A DNA stretch of 64,000 nt from NCBI RefSeq assembly GCF_032594915.1, contig NZ_CP118733.1:1054001-1118000 (forward strand), in the 5' to 3' direction. The translations under genes and the position numbers were made by a program. Positions within the stretch are counted from its first letter, which is position 1; each line of letters begins with the position of its first letter. Under the pieces are notes generated by a model. The model worked only from the letters and a program-made list of their open reading frames with translations, did no database searches and was not told where the DNA came from. Below are positions 16,733 to 26,665 of this stretch, piece by piece. The DNA comes from Streptococcus sp. 29896. Lineage in GTDB: Bacteria > Bacillota > Bacilli > Lactobacillales > Streptococcaceae.

Positions 16733-17421
16733 TTGAAGGTATCAACCAATTCCCCCTCTTCTCGAAAACTAAAATAACGCGACTTTCCAACAATTAGATG
16801 GTCCAAAAGCACAAGTCCTAGCATATTGCAGGACTTTTTTAATGCCTGCGTAAACAAGAGGTCATTCTTACTTGGCTGAACAGAGCCAGATGGATGATTA
16901 TGAACAATAATCACACTTGTTGCCATGTTTTTGACAGCATAGTAGAGGATCTCTCTTGGTTCTGCGATGGACTTATTGACACTTCCGATGAAAATCGTTT
17001 TCTGCTGAATAATGCGGTTTTGGGTATCCAAATAAATAGCTACCAGATGCTCTTGCTTTTTATCTCCCAACTCCTGCATCATGCGAGAAGCTAGTTTTTC
17101 GCTGCCTAAAACTTTTTGTTGGAGAGTGATTTCAGACTGGTGAATTCTACGCCCCAATTCAATCATGGCTTGAATTTCGATTGCTTTGACGCGACCAATT
17201 CCGCAGATCGATTGTAATTCTTCGATGGACATTCCCTTCAAATTTGCCAGATGATCCACCTCTTTTAGGATTTTTGTAGCCAATTCCTGGACTGGGTGCT
17301 GCTTGGTGCCAGTTCGAATAAAAATAGACAGCAATTCTTGATTACTAAGTCCTTCAGGTCCTACTTCCAGAAGTCGCTCTCTTGGTAATAATGAATTCTG
17401 TTGAAATGAAATACTATACAT
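16729..17421 (-). CDS. radC: RadC-family JAB-domain protein
   Basis: 230 aa. An N-terminal helix-hairpin-helix-like part ([29 protein letters not shown]) precedes a JAB/MPN domain with the metal motif [14 protein letters not shown]. RadC was named as a repair gene, but the role is unsettled; in S. pneumoniae it is competence-induced yet not needed for repair or transformation. AGGAGG lies about 10 nt before the ATG. It is convergent with rex. Confidence 0.9.
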   Translation of the reverse strand: MYSISFQQNSLLPRERLLEVGPEGLSNQELLSIFIRTGTKQHPVQELATKILKEVDHLANLKGMSIEELQSICGIGRVKAIEIQAMIELGRRIHQSEITLQQKVLGSEKLASRMMQELGDKKQEHLVAIYLDTQNRIIQQKTIFIGSVNKSIAEPREILYYAVKNMATSVIIVHNHPSGSVQPSKNDLLFTQALKKSCNMLGLVLLDHLIVGKSRYFSFREEGELVDTFN

Positions 17422-17450
17422 TATTTCTCATCCTCCTACTTCTTCTATTC

Positions 17451-17485
17451 GAAAAAAAAAAGAGAGAGCAAGGCTCTCTTTTTAA
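17451..17485 (-). terminator. Terminator after srtA
   Basis: On the minus strand AAGAGAGCC and GCTCTCTCTT form a stem with a TT loop, followed by a run of T (plus-strand A-tract ending at 17460). It closes the gyrA-srtA unit. Confidence 0.85.
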
Positions 17486-18225
17486 AGTTGAATTTGATTG
17501 TAAGAAATTTCAAATGAATCTAAAATCTCTGCATCTGTCTCATCAAAAGCTGTTACCGTCTCAAGCTCTCCTTTGACAATGGTTCGCATAGTGGCTGCTG
17601 CATCTTCACAAGTTACAAGCGTTACTTGGTTCTTCCCTTCAACATCATCAATCACATAGACGCTTTCTGGTGTCACAACTTCAACACTAGTTACAACATA
17701 GGTATAAACATTTGTTTTGTCCGTCAAGTAGATTTTCATCCCCTCTTTTGCATGTTCCAGAGGTGAAAATAAGGTATCACTAGCTCCAGCCATTCCAAAT
17801 ATATGGTGGCTAGCAAGAGCGTAGTTTCCTTGACCCATGACTTGGTCCTCTTTCATTGTACCGGCTCCGTACATAAGCGCCACATTGTCCAAACCTTTAA
17901 AAATCGGCAGGTTAATTTTTAAATCTGGAACCGCAATTCCACCAATTACAGGCAAATTTTGAGCTTCCCACTGGGCCTTCAAAACTGCTTCAGTTGAAAT
18001 AGATTCTACTTGTTCGAAATCAAAAGTAGAGCTTGCTTGTTTGTTTTGCTCAATTTCCTCTTCAGACACCTGTGTCACCTGATAACGATTAGTGTTCCAG
18101 GCGATAATCATATTTCGAATAGAGCTATTAAAAATCAAGCAGAGCGCAAGAATAATCAAAATTCCCGATAGAATATTTCTCCAAAGAGAGGAGCGCTTCT
18201 TTTTTGTTGTTTGGTCTTTTCCCAT
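17482..18225 (-). CDS. srtA: Class A sortase
   Basis: 247 aa membrane-anchored transpeptidase that cuts LPXTG proteins and links them to the wall. One transmembrane segment (about residues 16-37, LSGILIILALCLIFN), then the sortase fold. The catalytic His is in ALASHHIFG, the Cys in TLVTCEDAA and the Arg in TMRTIVKG. ATG 18225 is chosen: GAGGA sits 6 nt before it and it begins 1 nt after the gyrA stop; the frame also extends to an ATG at 18249 inside gyrA. The gyrA-srtA order is characteristic of streptococci. Confidence 0.95.
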   Translation of the reverse strand: MGKDQTTKKKRSSLWRNILSGILIILALCLIFNSSIRNMIIAWNTNRYQVTQVSEEEIEQNKQASSTFDFEQVESISTEAVLKAQWEAQNLPVIGGIAVPDLKINLPIFKGLDNVALMYGAGTMKEDQVMGQGNYALASHHIFGMAGASDTLFSPLEHAKEGMKIYLTDKTNVYTYVVTSVEVVTPESVYVIDDVEGKNQVTLVTCEDAAATMRTIVKGELETVTAFDETDAEILDSFEISYNQIQL

Positions 18226-18226
18226 C

Positions 18227-20671
18227 TTATTCCTCAGTTTCCTTTTCATCAGCTGCTTCTACTAAAGCAAATGTCACAATGTGTGCATCTTGGTCTAAGC
18301 GCATGACTTTAACCCCCATAGTCGAACGACCTGTTTGCGAAATATTGGCAATACTGGTTCGGATAATGACACCTGTGTCTGTAATGACCATGATATCCTC
18401 ATCACCATTAACTGTAGTTAGACCAGCAAGGTAGCCATTTTTCTCTGCCACTTTGAGAGTCTTCATCCCTTTACCGCCACGGCCTTTTGTAGGGTATTCG
18501 CTGGCAGGGGTTCGTTTCCCGTAACCATTTTCAGTCAAGACCAGAACTTCTTGATCTTCTGAAACAACTGTTGCATTAACAACATGGTCTTGGTCACGTA
18601 AGGTAATACCTCGAACCCCCGTTGCTGTTCGTCCCATATTTCGAACGGCAGTTTCCGTAAAGCGTACCGAATAGCCAAACTTAGTTCCCATGATGATATC
18701 TGCTTGACCATCTGTTAAGAAAACATTAATCAGCTCATCATCATCTTTCAAGTTCAAAGCTTTCAGACCATTTTGACGGATATTGCCAAATTCAGACACA
18801 CTTGTTCGTTTGACCAAACCTTGACGCGTTGCAAAGAAGAGATAGTGGTCTGCTTCTTGATCCTTAGTAACGTTAATGATAGTCTGAATAGATTCGTTTT
18901 CTTCTAGTTTTAAGAGGTTGACAATTGGCAAACCTTTAGCAGTTCGACCGTATTCTGGAATTTCATAGCCTTTTAGTCGGTAAACACGGCCTTTATTGGT
19001 GAAGAACAAGAGACGGTCATGGGTGCTGGTCGATACCAATTCACGGACAAAGTCATCATCTTTGACCCCTGTCCCTTGTACGCCACGACCTCCACGTTTT
19101 TGTGCTTGGAATTCATCTTGCGCAAGACGTTTGATATAGCCTTGGTTTGACAAGGTAATCAATACGTCCGCTTCTTCGATTAAATCTTCATCTTCTAGCG
19201 AGAGAACTTCGCCAACCATCAATTCTGTACGGCGTGGATCTGCATACTTACGTTTGACTTCTTCCAATTCTTCCTTGATAATCAAAACGACACGTTCTGG
19301 TTTCGCAAGAATATCTGCCAAATCAGCAATCAATGCCACCAAATCATCGTACTCTGACTGAATCTTATCACGTTCCAATCCTGTCAAACGACGCAGACGC
19401 ATGTCAAGAATAGCTTGACTTTGACGCTCAGATAGGTTGAATTTTTCCATCAATTCTGCCTGGGCAATGGCATCCGTTTCTGAATTACGGATAATGCGAA
19501 TCACTTCGTCGATGTGGTCAAGGGCAATCAGCAAGCCTTCCAAAATATGAGCACGTGCCTCTGCTTTTTCCTTGTCAAATTGTGTCCGACGAGTTACGAC
19601 TTCTTTTTGGTGCTCAATATAGGCTCCTAAAATCTGGCGAACAGAGAGAATTTTAGGAACACCATTTTGAATTGCCAACATATTGAAGCTAAAGTTGGTC
19701 TGCAACTGCGTCAACTTGAAGAGATTGTTCAAAATGACATTGGCAGAAGCATCTCGGCGAACTTCGATAACAAAACGGACACCCTCGCGGTTTGACTCAT
19801 CCCGAACAGCGGTAATACCATCAATCCGCTTTTCTTGGACCAAACGGACAATGTGCTCTTGCACCTTGGACTTGTTGACCATATATGGAAATTCAGTTAC
19901 TACAATTCGCTCACGACCATTTCCATATTCTTCGATTTCTGTACGTGAACGAAGGGTAATGGAGCCCTTACCTGTATCATAGGCACGATGGATACCCGAT
20001 TTCCCCATCACCAATGCACCTGTTGGGAAGTCAGGCCCAGGCAAAACCTCCATGATTTCTCTGGTTGTGGCTTCAGGATTGTCCATCAACAAGTGAACTG
20101 CATCAATGGTCTCACCTAAGTTATGTGGTGGAATATTGGTCGCCATACCAACTGCAATACCTGTTGTACCATTGACCAAAAGGTTTGGAAAACGTGCTGG
20201 CAGAACCTCTGGTTCCCGCTCGCTTGCATCGTAGTTGTCAGCAAAGTTAACAGTATTTTTGTTAATATCACGAAGCATCTCCAAAGCAATCTTGCTCATG
20301 CGGGCTTCGGTATAACGTTGAGCAGCGGCACCGTCACCGTCCATGGAACCGAAGTTCCCATGCCCATCAACTAGCATATGGCGATAGCTCCACCACTGCG
20401 CCATACGTACCATAGCTTCATAAATAGCCCCATCCCCGTGTGGGTGGTATTTACCCATTACATCCCCTGTAATACGGGCAGATTTCTTATGAGGCTTATC
20501 TGGTGTAATGCCCAACTCGTTCATTCCATACAAAATGCGACGATGAACTGGTTTGAGTCCATCCCTAACATCTGGCAGGGCACGTGAAACGATGACACTC
20601 ATCGCATAGTCAATGAATGATGTCTTCATTTCACTGGTTAAATTTACATTTACTAGGTTTTTATCCTGCAT
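18227..20671 (-). CDS. gyrA: DNA gyrase subunit A
   Basis: 814 aa, full length for a streptococcal GyrA. The catalytic Tyr is in [12 protein letters not shown] (about residue 118). The GyrA box [10 protein letters not shown] (about residues 534-543) starts the C-terminal beta-pinwheel. In the quinolone-resistance region residues 78-85 read HGDGAIYE: position 81, Ser in most streptococci, is Gly (GGG codon), and position 82 is Ala; Glu85 is kept. The start is the ATG at 20671 with a weak ribosome site; TATAAT is present about 30 nt upstream. srtA follows 1 nt later. Confidence 0.97.
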   Translation of the reverse strand: MQDKNLVNVNLTSEMKTSFIDYAMSVIVSRALPDVRDGLKPVHRRILYGMNELGITPDKPHKKSARITGDVMGKYHPHGDGAIYEAMVRMAQWWSYRHMLVDGHGNFGSMDGDGAAAQRYTEARMSKIALEMLRDINKNTVNFADNYDASEREPEVLPARFPNLLVNGTTGIAVGMATNIPPHNLGETIDAVHLLMDNPEATTREIMEVLPGPDFPTGALVMGKSGIHRAYDTGKGSITLRSRTEIEEYGNGRERIVVTEFPYMVNKSKVQEHIVRLVQEKRIDGITAVRDESNREGVRFVIEVRRDASANVILNNLFKLTQLQTNFSFNMLAIQNGVPKILSVRQILGAYIEHQKEVVTRRTQFDKEKAEARAHILEGLLIALDHIDEVIRIIRNSETDAIAQAELMEKFNLSERQSQAILDMRLRRLTGLERDKIQSEYDDLVALIADLADILAKPERVVLIIKEELEEVKRKYADPRRTELMVGEVLSLEDEDLIEEADVLITLSNQGYIKRLAQDEFQAQKRGGRGVQGTGVKDDDFVRELVSTSTHDRLLFFTNKGRVYRLKGYEIPEYGRTAKGLPIVNLLKLEENESIQTIINVTKDQEADHYLFFATRQGLVKRTSVSEFGNIRQNGLKALNLKDDDELINVFLTDGQADIIMGTKFGYSVRFTETAVRNMGRTATGVRGITLRDQDHVVNATVVSEDQEVLVLTENGYGKRTPASEYPTKGRGGKGMKTLKVAEKNGYLAGLTTVNGDEDIMVITDTGVIIRTSIANISQTGRSTMGVKVMRLDQDAHIVTFALVEAADEKETEE

Positions 20672-20780
20672 TCAATCAGTCTCTTTTCCACAGTATTTAT
20701 CTAGTCTATTATATCATAAATAGGCTTAAATTTCTTGCTAATGAATAGCAATGTAAACATTTTCAAAGACCGATTAACAA

Positions 20781-20809
20781 GTGACAAAAGGCACAAAAAG
20801 TGCTAGAAT
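20781..20809 (+). promoter_or_regulatory. ldh promoter
   Basis: GTGACA (20781-20786), 17-bp spacer, TAGAAT (20804-20809). AAGGAG lies before the ATG at 20862. No clear Rex or CcpA site was seen. Confidence 0.65.
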
Positions 20810-20858
20810 GTTATCTGTTAGGGATTTACTCCCACAATAAAACTAAGGAGATGTTTAG

Positions 20859-21845
<987 letters not shown>

Positions 21846-21850
21846 AGATG

Positions 21851-21879
21851 AAAAGGTGAACCTCAGGTCCACCTTTTTT
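21851..21879 (+). terminator. Terminator of ldh
   Basis: Stem AAAAGGTG (21851-21858) with CACCTTTT (21870-21877) and trailing T residues. It may also terminate the convergent gene at 21880. Confidence 0.85.
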
Positions 21880-22413
21880 CTATGCTCGCACGTCATAACG
21901 CAACATAGCAATTCCGTCTGTAACTGTTGACTCTACCAAGGTCAACTTCTGCTCCTCTGTTAGTTTGTCAAAAAGGGAAATCCCTTCTCCTAAGATTGTT
22001 GGAATAATGCCGATGATGAAATGGTCAATCAATTTGGCTTCCAAACAGGTCTGTACAAGCCCTGCTCCTCCGAAAAGCCAAATGTCACCACCTTCTTCTG
22101 CTCGCAGTCGCTCAATCTCTACAACAATATCCTGCACAAATCGAACATTCTCATAATTAGCATGTTCAACACGACTGGCAATGATAAACTCTTTATCCTG
22201 GTAGCCCTCAATCATCTCCAAGGGACAATCCTCAAAAGATTTTCGTCCCATAATAACCGTATCACATCCTTTAAAAAATGCAGGATTATCAAATTGTAAA
22301 CTAGTATCGTAGTCAGATGTGCCTTGGCCTTCAATCCAATCATATCGACCATCTGACCGCGCAATAAAACCATCCAAACTCATTGCAATATTCAACACCA
22401 AACTTCTAGCCAT
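21880..22413 (-). CDS. RibD C-terminal/dihydrofolate reductase-like domain protein
   Basis: 177 aa single-domain protein. It starts LVLNIAMSLDGFIA and has VIMGRKSFED and IWLFGGAGLVQTCLEAKLID, which match the RibD C-terminal (DHFR-like) fold used by NADPH-dependent reductases. It lacks the deaminase half of RibD, so it is not a riboflavin enzyme by itself, and its substrate is unknown. GGAGG precedes the ATG, and a TATACT element is upstream. It is convergent with ldh. Confidence 0.8.
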   Translation of the reverse strand: MARSLVLNIAMSLDGFIARSDGRYDWIEGQGTSDYDTSLQFDNPAFFKGCDTVIMGRKSFEDCPLEMIEGYQDKEFIIASRVEHANYENVRFVQDIVVEIERLRAEEGGDIWLFGGAGLVQTCLEAKLIDHFIIGIIPTILGEGISLFDKLTEEQKLTLVESTVTDGIAMLRYDVRA

Positions 22414-22540
22414 AATAGTCCTCCGAATAAATAAACAGTAACCTAGTATATCATAAAAAATATCGACCGTCAGAAAAAGAAACTAGCAATGCATCAATCA
22501 AAGCTCTAGTCGTACCACTCCTTCTTCATTCAAATATAAA

Positions 22541-22986
22541 CCTGAAACAGTTAACTGAATTATACCTCGCTTTTACATTTCTTGGCTCAGGCTGAAACAG
22601 TTCACTGAACTGTACTTCGCTTTTTCATTTATTTGCTCAGGTTGAAACAGTTCACTGAACTGTACTTCGCTTTTTCATTTTTTGGCTCAGGTTGAAACAG
22701 TTAACTGAACTGTACTTCGCTTTTTCATTTTTTGGCTCAGGTTGAAACAGTTAACTGAACTGTACTTCGCTTTTTCATTTTTTGGCTCAGGTTGAAACAG
22801 TTCACTGAACTGTTTCAATCCACCAGACCTTTACTCGCCTTCCTGTTTTCATGCTCGTGAAAAAACAACCCAACAGGGTTGTTATTCGTTCTTGGTTCTC
22901 AAGCTCATGATAAAAAGGTCCACTGGACCTTTACTCGCCTTCCTGTTTTCGTGCTCGTGAAAAAACAACCCAACAGGGTTGTTTTT
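22541..22986. repeat. Array of 50-bp repeats, each carrying a hairpin
   Basis: Nearly identical 50-bp units begin at 22541, 22591, 22641, 22691, 22741 and 22791. Each has ACAGTTnACTGA(ACTGT) and a linker ending GGCTCAG. The sixth is the most regular: TTGAAACAGTTCA, one base, TGAACTGTTTCAA (22792-22818, 13-bp arms). After an 18-bp phase shift the linker GCTC continues at 22853, 22903 and 22953, but with other hairpins: AACAACCC/GGGTTGTT (22861 and again 22961, a 100-bp duplication) and AAAGGTCCA/TGGACCTTT (22914-22932). Read on the minus strand the hairpins followed by T runs resemble serial terminators. The rest of the 22414-22986 gap holds no gene. Confidence 0.9.
22961..22986 (-). terminator. 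Terminator of the nucleoside operon
   Basis: AAAAACAACCC (22961-22971) with GGGTTGTTTTT (22976-22986), a loop of 4 nt and T tails in both directions, directly after the nupC stop. It is also the last member of the 50-bp repeat array. Confidence 0.85.
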
Positions 22987-23940
22987 TTACTTCGATTTGA
23001 TATAGTTTACGCCGTCGGCTTTAGGTGCTACTGCTTTTCCAAAGAAAGCTGAGAGAGCAACTACTGTAATGAGATATGGTGCGATTTGAAGATAAACAGT
23101 TGGAATATCTTTCAAACCTGGTAACTGGCTTCCGATAACTGCCAAACTTTGTGACAACCCAAAGAAGAGGCTGGCTAACATAGCACCAATTGGGTTCCAT
23201 TTACCAAAGATTACCGCTGCCAGGGCAATGAAACCTGAACCAACGATTGTCGTTGCTGAGAAGTTGATGTTTACAGATTGTGCACTAACAGCACCACCTA
23301 CACCACCTAAGAATCCGGCAATAATAACGCCAGAAAAACGCATAAGGTAAACATTGATACCAAGAGTATCAGCTGCTTGTGGATGCTCACCAACCGAACG
23401 CAAACGCAATCCAAATTTTGTCTTATACAAGATAAACCAAGCAAGGAAAGCTGTTGCAATAGCCACGTAGCCCATCAAACTCGTATTTTTGAAGAAAATA
23501 TCTCCAATTAAAGGAATATCTGCCAAGACAGGGAAAGAGAATTTACCAAATGACTCGCGAATGCTGTCTGTCTGACCTTTGTTATAAATAACTTTGACAA
23601 GGAATACACCTAAAGCTGGCGCCAAAAGGTTTAGTACCGTACCAGAAACAACGTGGTCTGCACGGAAATAAATAGTTGCTGTTGCATGAATGATAGAAAA
23701 CAGCAAACCAGCAAGTCCACCAACCAAAATAGCCAAAAGTGGAGTGGATTTACCAAAAACTTCTGCAAACTCGATGTTGAAAACAACGCCTGCAAAAGCA
23801 CCAATTACCATGATCCCTTCCAGACCGACGTTAACAATACCGGCTCTTTCAGAGAAGACACCACCCAGACTTGTGAAAATCAATGGTGCAGAATAAATGA
23901 GCATTTGCGAAACGAGTAAAGCAAGTATAGTTGTATTCAT
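22987..23940 (-). CDS. nupC: Nucleoside ABC transporter permease, second subunit
   Basis: 317 aa with about eight to ten hydrophobic helices. It belongs to the BPD_transp_2 permeases (RbsC/BmpA-system type): the early motif FSERAGIVNVGLEGIMVIGA and GVGGAVSAQSVN are typical. With the ATPase, the other permease and the lipoprotein upstream it imports nucleosides, as in the L. lactis BmpA-NupABC and S. mutans RnsBACD systems. It lies 1 nt after the partner permease and is last in the operon. Confidence 0.9.
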   Translation of the reverse strand: MNTTILALLVSQMLIYSAPLIFTSLGGVFSERAGIVNVGLEGIMVIGAFAGVVFNIEFAEVFGKSTPLLAILVGGLAGLLFSIIHATATIYFRADHVVSGTVLNLLAPALGVFLVKVIYNKGQTDSIRESFGKFSFPVLADIPLIGDIFFKNTSLMGYVAIATAFLAWFILYKTKFGLRLRSVGEHPQAADTLGINVYLMRFSGVIIAGFLGGVGGAVSAQSVNINFSATTIVGSGFIALAAVIFGKWNPIGAMLASLFFGLSQSLAVIGSQLPGLKDIPTVYLQIAPYLITVVALSAFFGKAVAPKADGVNYIKSK

Positions 23941-23941
23941 C

Positions 23942-25003
23942 TTATTTCGCTCCTTTCGCTTTGTTTCTTGGTTTCAATAATTGTTCGAAAATGAATTTGA
24001 CACCAATGAAGAAAATGATGGAAGCTGTCACAACGTTGATTAACTCTGAAGGAATTTGTGCACGAACCATACCTGGTGCACCGATTGAAAGGACACCAAA
24101 TAGGAAAGCTGCAAATGGAATACCAAGTGGTGAGTTAGAAGCTAGCAATGCAACTGCCATACCATCAAAACCAATGTCTAAACTTCCACCTTGAATATAG
24201 ACATTTTGGAAAGTTCCCAAACCTTGAACTGCTCCTCCTAAGCCTGCAAGAGCACCTGAGATAATCATTGATAGGATGATTGTACGTTTTGCTGACATAC
24301 CAGCATAATCCGAAGCCGTTGGGTTCAAACCAACCGAACGAATTTCAAAACCGAGAGTTGTTTTAGTTAATAGGAACCAAATCACAAGAACCGCGATAAT
24401 AGCAAAGAAAATACCAAGGTTCATCCGTGAGTTATCTGTAAGAGCACGCAACCATTCTGTTTGGTAGGAAGCATTAACTGAAACGTTAACACTTGAGTCA
24501 GTATTTTTCATTAAATTTTCTGCAAATACATCACGAATTAAATAGTTACATGAGTACAGAAGAATATAGTTCATCATAATGGTCACAATGACTTCACTGG
24601 TTCCAAGATAAGCACGAAGAATGCCTGGAATTGCTCCAGCAATACCTCCAGCAACCATTGAGATTACAACTGTTGCAAGAATCAAAACTGGACGTGACAT
24701 GTCAGGATTTTCTAGAGCAAACCATCCAGCAAATACCCAGCCAACAAGAGCTTGACCAGAAAGACCAACGTTGAAGAATCCTGCTCGGCTAGCGACTGCA
24801 AAACCAAGGGCCGTGAAAACAAGTGGTGCCATAGCACGGAATATTTCACCGATAGATTTTACCGAACCAAATGCAGAATAGAATAACTCCTCATAACCCC
24901 AAATTGGATCGTAACCAAACACAAGCATGATAATGGCCCCAAGCAAGAGTCCTGAAAGAACGGCTAGTAAAGGTAGGGCAACATTTTGAAATTTCTTAGG
25001 CAT
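23942..25003 (-). CDS. nupB: Nucleoside ABC transporter permease, first subunit
   Basis: 353 aa multispanning protein of the same permease family, slightly longer at the N-terminus. LGFAVASRAGFFNVGLSGQALVG is split by family convention into the conserved ASRAGFFNVGLSGQ motif, and GLGGAVQGLG occurs later. The start overlaps the ATPase gene by 8 bp. The pair of non-identical permeases is usual for this importer class. Confidence 0.9.
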   Translation of the reverse strand: MPKKFQNVALPLLAVLSGLLLGAIIMLVFGYDPIWGYEELFYSAFGSVKSIGEIFRAMAPLVFTALGFAVASRAGFFNVGLSGQALVGWVFAGWFALENPDMSRPVLILATVVISMVAGGIAGAIPGILRAYLGTSEVIVTIMMNYILLYSCNYLIRDVFAENLMKNTDSSVNVSVNASYQTEWLRALTDNSRMNLGIFFAIIAVLVIWFLLTKTTLGFEIRSVGLNPTASDYAGMSAKRTIILSMIISGALAGLGGAVQGLGTFQNVYIQGGSLDIGFDGMAVALLASNSPLGIPFAAFLFGVLSIGAPGMVRAQIPSELINVVTASIIFFIGVKFIFEQLLKPRNKAKGAK

Positions 25004-26531
25004 GACCTTCTCCCTTCTCTAATTTTCCGCCTGCCATCAAGACACCTAACTCCTGCTTATTGGTTGTAGCAGGATCTACAATGCCATGAATTGAACCATC
25101 ATGGATAACAGCAATTCTATCAGAAACATCTAGAATTTCGTCCAATTCAAAGCTGACTACAAGGACAGCTTTTCCTTTATCACGTTCTCCAATCAAGCGT
25201 TTACGGATATATTCAATTGCACCAACGTCCAAACCACGTGTTGGCTGGCTGACGATGAGCAAATCAGGGTTTCGGTCGATTTCACGAGCGATAATGGCTT
25301 TCTGCTGGTTACCACCTGACAAAGCTTTAGAAGGAACCAATTCACTTGCACCGCGAACATCAAACTCCTCCATCAATTGACGGGCTTTTTCATTGATTTT
25401 CGCATAGTTCAAGATACCATTTTTCGAATTTGGTTCTTTGTAGTAGGTTTGCAAAGCAATATTCTCTGCAACTGACATTTGAAGGACTAATCCATCGCGA
25501 TGGCGGTCTTCAGGAACATGGCTGACTTGCATCTCTGTGATCTTACGAGGTGTTTTTCCGACAATATTTTCTCCTTTGATGAGAATTTCACCAGATTTAA
25601 CTTTACGTAAGCCTGTGATAGCTTGGATCAATTCACTTTGACCGTTTCCGTCAATACCTGCAATACCGACAACTTCACCTGCTCGCACTTGAAGATTCAA
25701 ACCTTTAACTGCAGGAACTCCACGGTTTTCATTTACCACCAAGTCTTTAATATCCAGAATCACTTCTTTTGGATTTGAAGCTACTTTTTCTGTTTTAAAA
25801 GAAACGGTACGGCCTACCATCCATTCAGCCAAATCCTGGTTTGTAGCACCAGCAACCTCAACTGTTTCGATAGACTTACCACGGCGAATGACAGTTACAC
25901 GGTCCGCAACGGCACGAATTTCATCCAATTTGTGGGTAATCAAGATGATGGATTTGCCTTCTTCAATCAATTTCTTCATGATCTTAAGAAGCTCTGCAAT
26001 TTCCGCAGGAGTCAATACTGCCGTAGGTTCATCGAAAATCAAGAGGTCTGCACCACGGTAAAGTGTTTTGAGGATTTCGACACGCTGTTGAGCACCGACA
26101 GAAATATCCGCAACTTTTGCAGTTGGATCTACTTCCAAGCCGTAACGCTCAGACAATTCTTTAATGTCTTCGATTGCCTTTTTGATATCAATCACACCAC
26201 CCTTAGTCGTTTCCGAACCAAGAATGATGTTTTCTGCAACTGTAAAAGCATCAACCAGCATAAAGTGCTGGTGAACCATCCCAATTCCCAGGTGGGCAGC
26301 TTTTGATGGGGAATCAATTGAAACCACTTGTCCATTAATTGCAATTTCGCCACTTGTTGGTTCCAACAAACCTGCAAGCATATTCATCAATGTTGATTTG
26401 CCGGCACCATTCTCACCAAGAAGGGCATGGATTTCACCACGTTTGACATTCAAATTGATGTGGTCATTTGCCACGAATTCACCAAATATTTTTGTGATTT
26501 CGCGCATTTCAATGACGTAATCCTTAGTCAT
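24996..26531 (-). CDS. nupA: Nucleoside ABC transporter ATPase, double domain
   Basis: 511 aa with two fused ATPase domains. The first has Walker A GENGAGKST, signature SVGAQQRVEI and Walker B LLIFDEPTAVLTP. The second has a degenerate Walker A (GIDGNGQSE), signature LSGGNQQKAIIA and VSQPTRGLD in place of a normal Walker B. This asymmetry is normal for the sugar/nucleoside (RbsA-type) group. It energises uptake through NupB and NupC. A 134-bp structured gap separates it from bmpA, probably setting a lower expression level than the lipoprotein. Confidence 0.92.
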   Translation of the reverse strand: MTKDYVIEMREITKIFGEFVANDHINLNVKRGEIHALLGENGAGKSTLMNMLAGLLEPTSGEIAINGQVVSIDSPSKAAHLGIGMVHQHFMLVDAFTVAENIILGSETTKGGVIDIKKAIEDIKELSERYGLEVDPTAKVADISVGAQQRVEILKTLYRGADLLIFDEPTAVLTPAEIAELLKIMKKLIEEGKSIILITHKLDEIRAVADRVTVIRRGKSIETVEVAGATNQDLAEWMVGRTVSFKTEKVASNPKEVILDIKDLVVNENRGVPAVKGLNLQVRAGEVVGIAGIDGNGQSELIQAITGLRKVKSGEILIKGENIVGKTPRKITEMQVSHVPEDRHRDGLVLQMSVAENIALQTYYKEPNSKNGILNYAKINEKARQLMEEFDVRGASELVPSKALSGGNQQKAIIAREIDRNPDLLIVSQPTRGLDVGAIEYIRKRLIGERDKGKAVLVVSFELDEILDVSDRIAVIHDGSIHGIVDPATTNKQELGVLMAGGKLEKGEGHA

Positions 26532-26561
26532 AATCTAGTTCCTTTCTGACTATCATTTTTG

Positions 26562-26647
26562 TCAGTAAAACCTACCACAGAGTGATAGGCTTTACTGAGA
26601 AAAATTCTCAGTCCGAAAAGGGCGACCGAGTTCGGCCGCCGATTCGG
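26562..26647 (-). promoter_or_regulatory. Intercistronic hairpins between bmpA and nupA
   Basis: Three stems fill the gap: TCAGTAAA..CCTA with TAGG..TTTACTGA (26562-26598), CTGAGAA with TTCTCAG (26595-26611), and a GC-rich compound stem CCGAA..GGCGaCCG with CGGcCGCC..TTCGG (26613-26647). The first two share bases and cannot form fully together. None ends in a clean T run, so mRNA stabilisation or partial attenuation is more likely than full termination. Confidence 0.6.
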
Positions 26648-26665
26648 AATTCGTTTAATAAAAGA

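Noticed and set aside
22541..22900. Regularly spaced repeats that might be a CRISPR array
   Set aside because: The units abut directly with a 50-bp period, the linkers are also repeated, and there are no unique spacers or cas genes.
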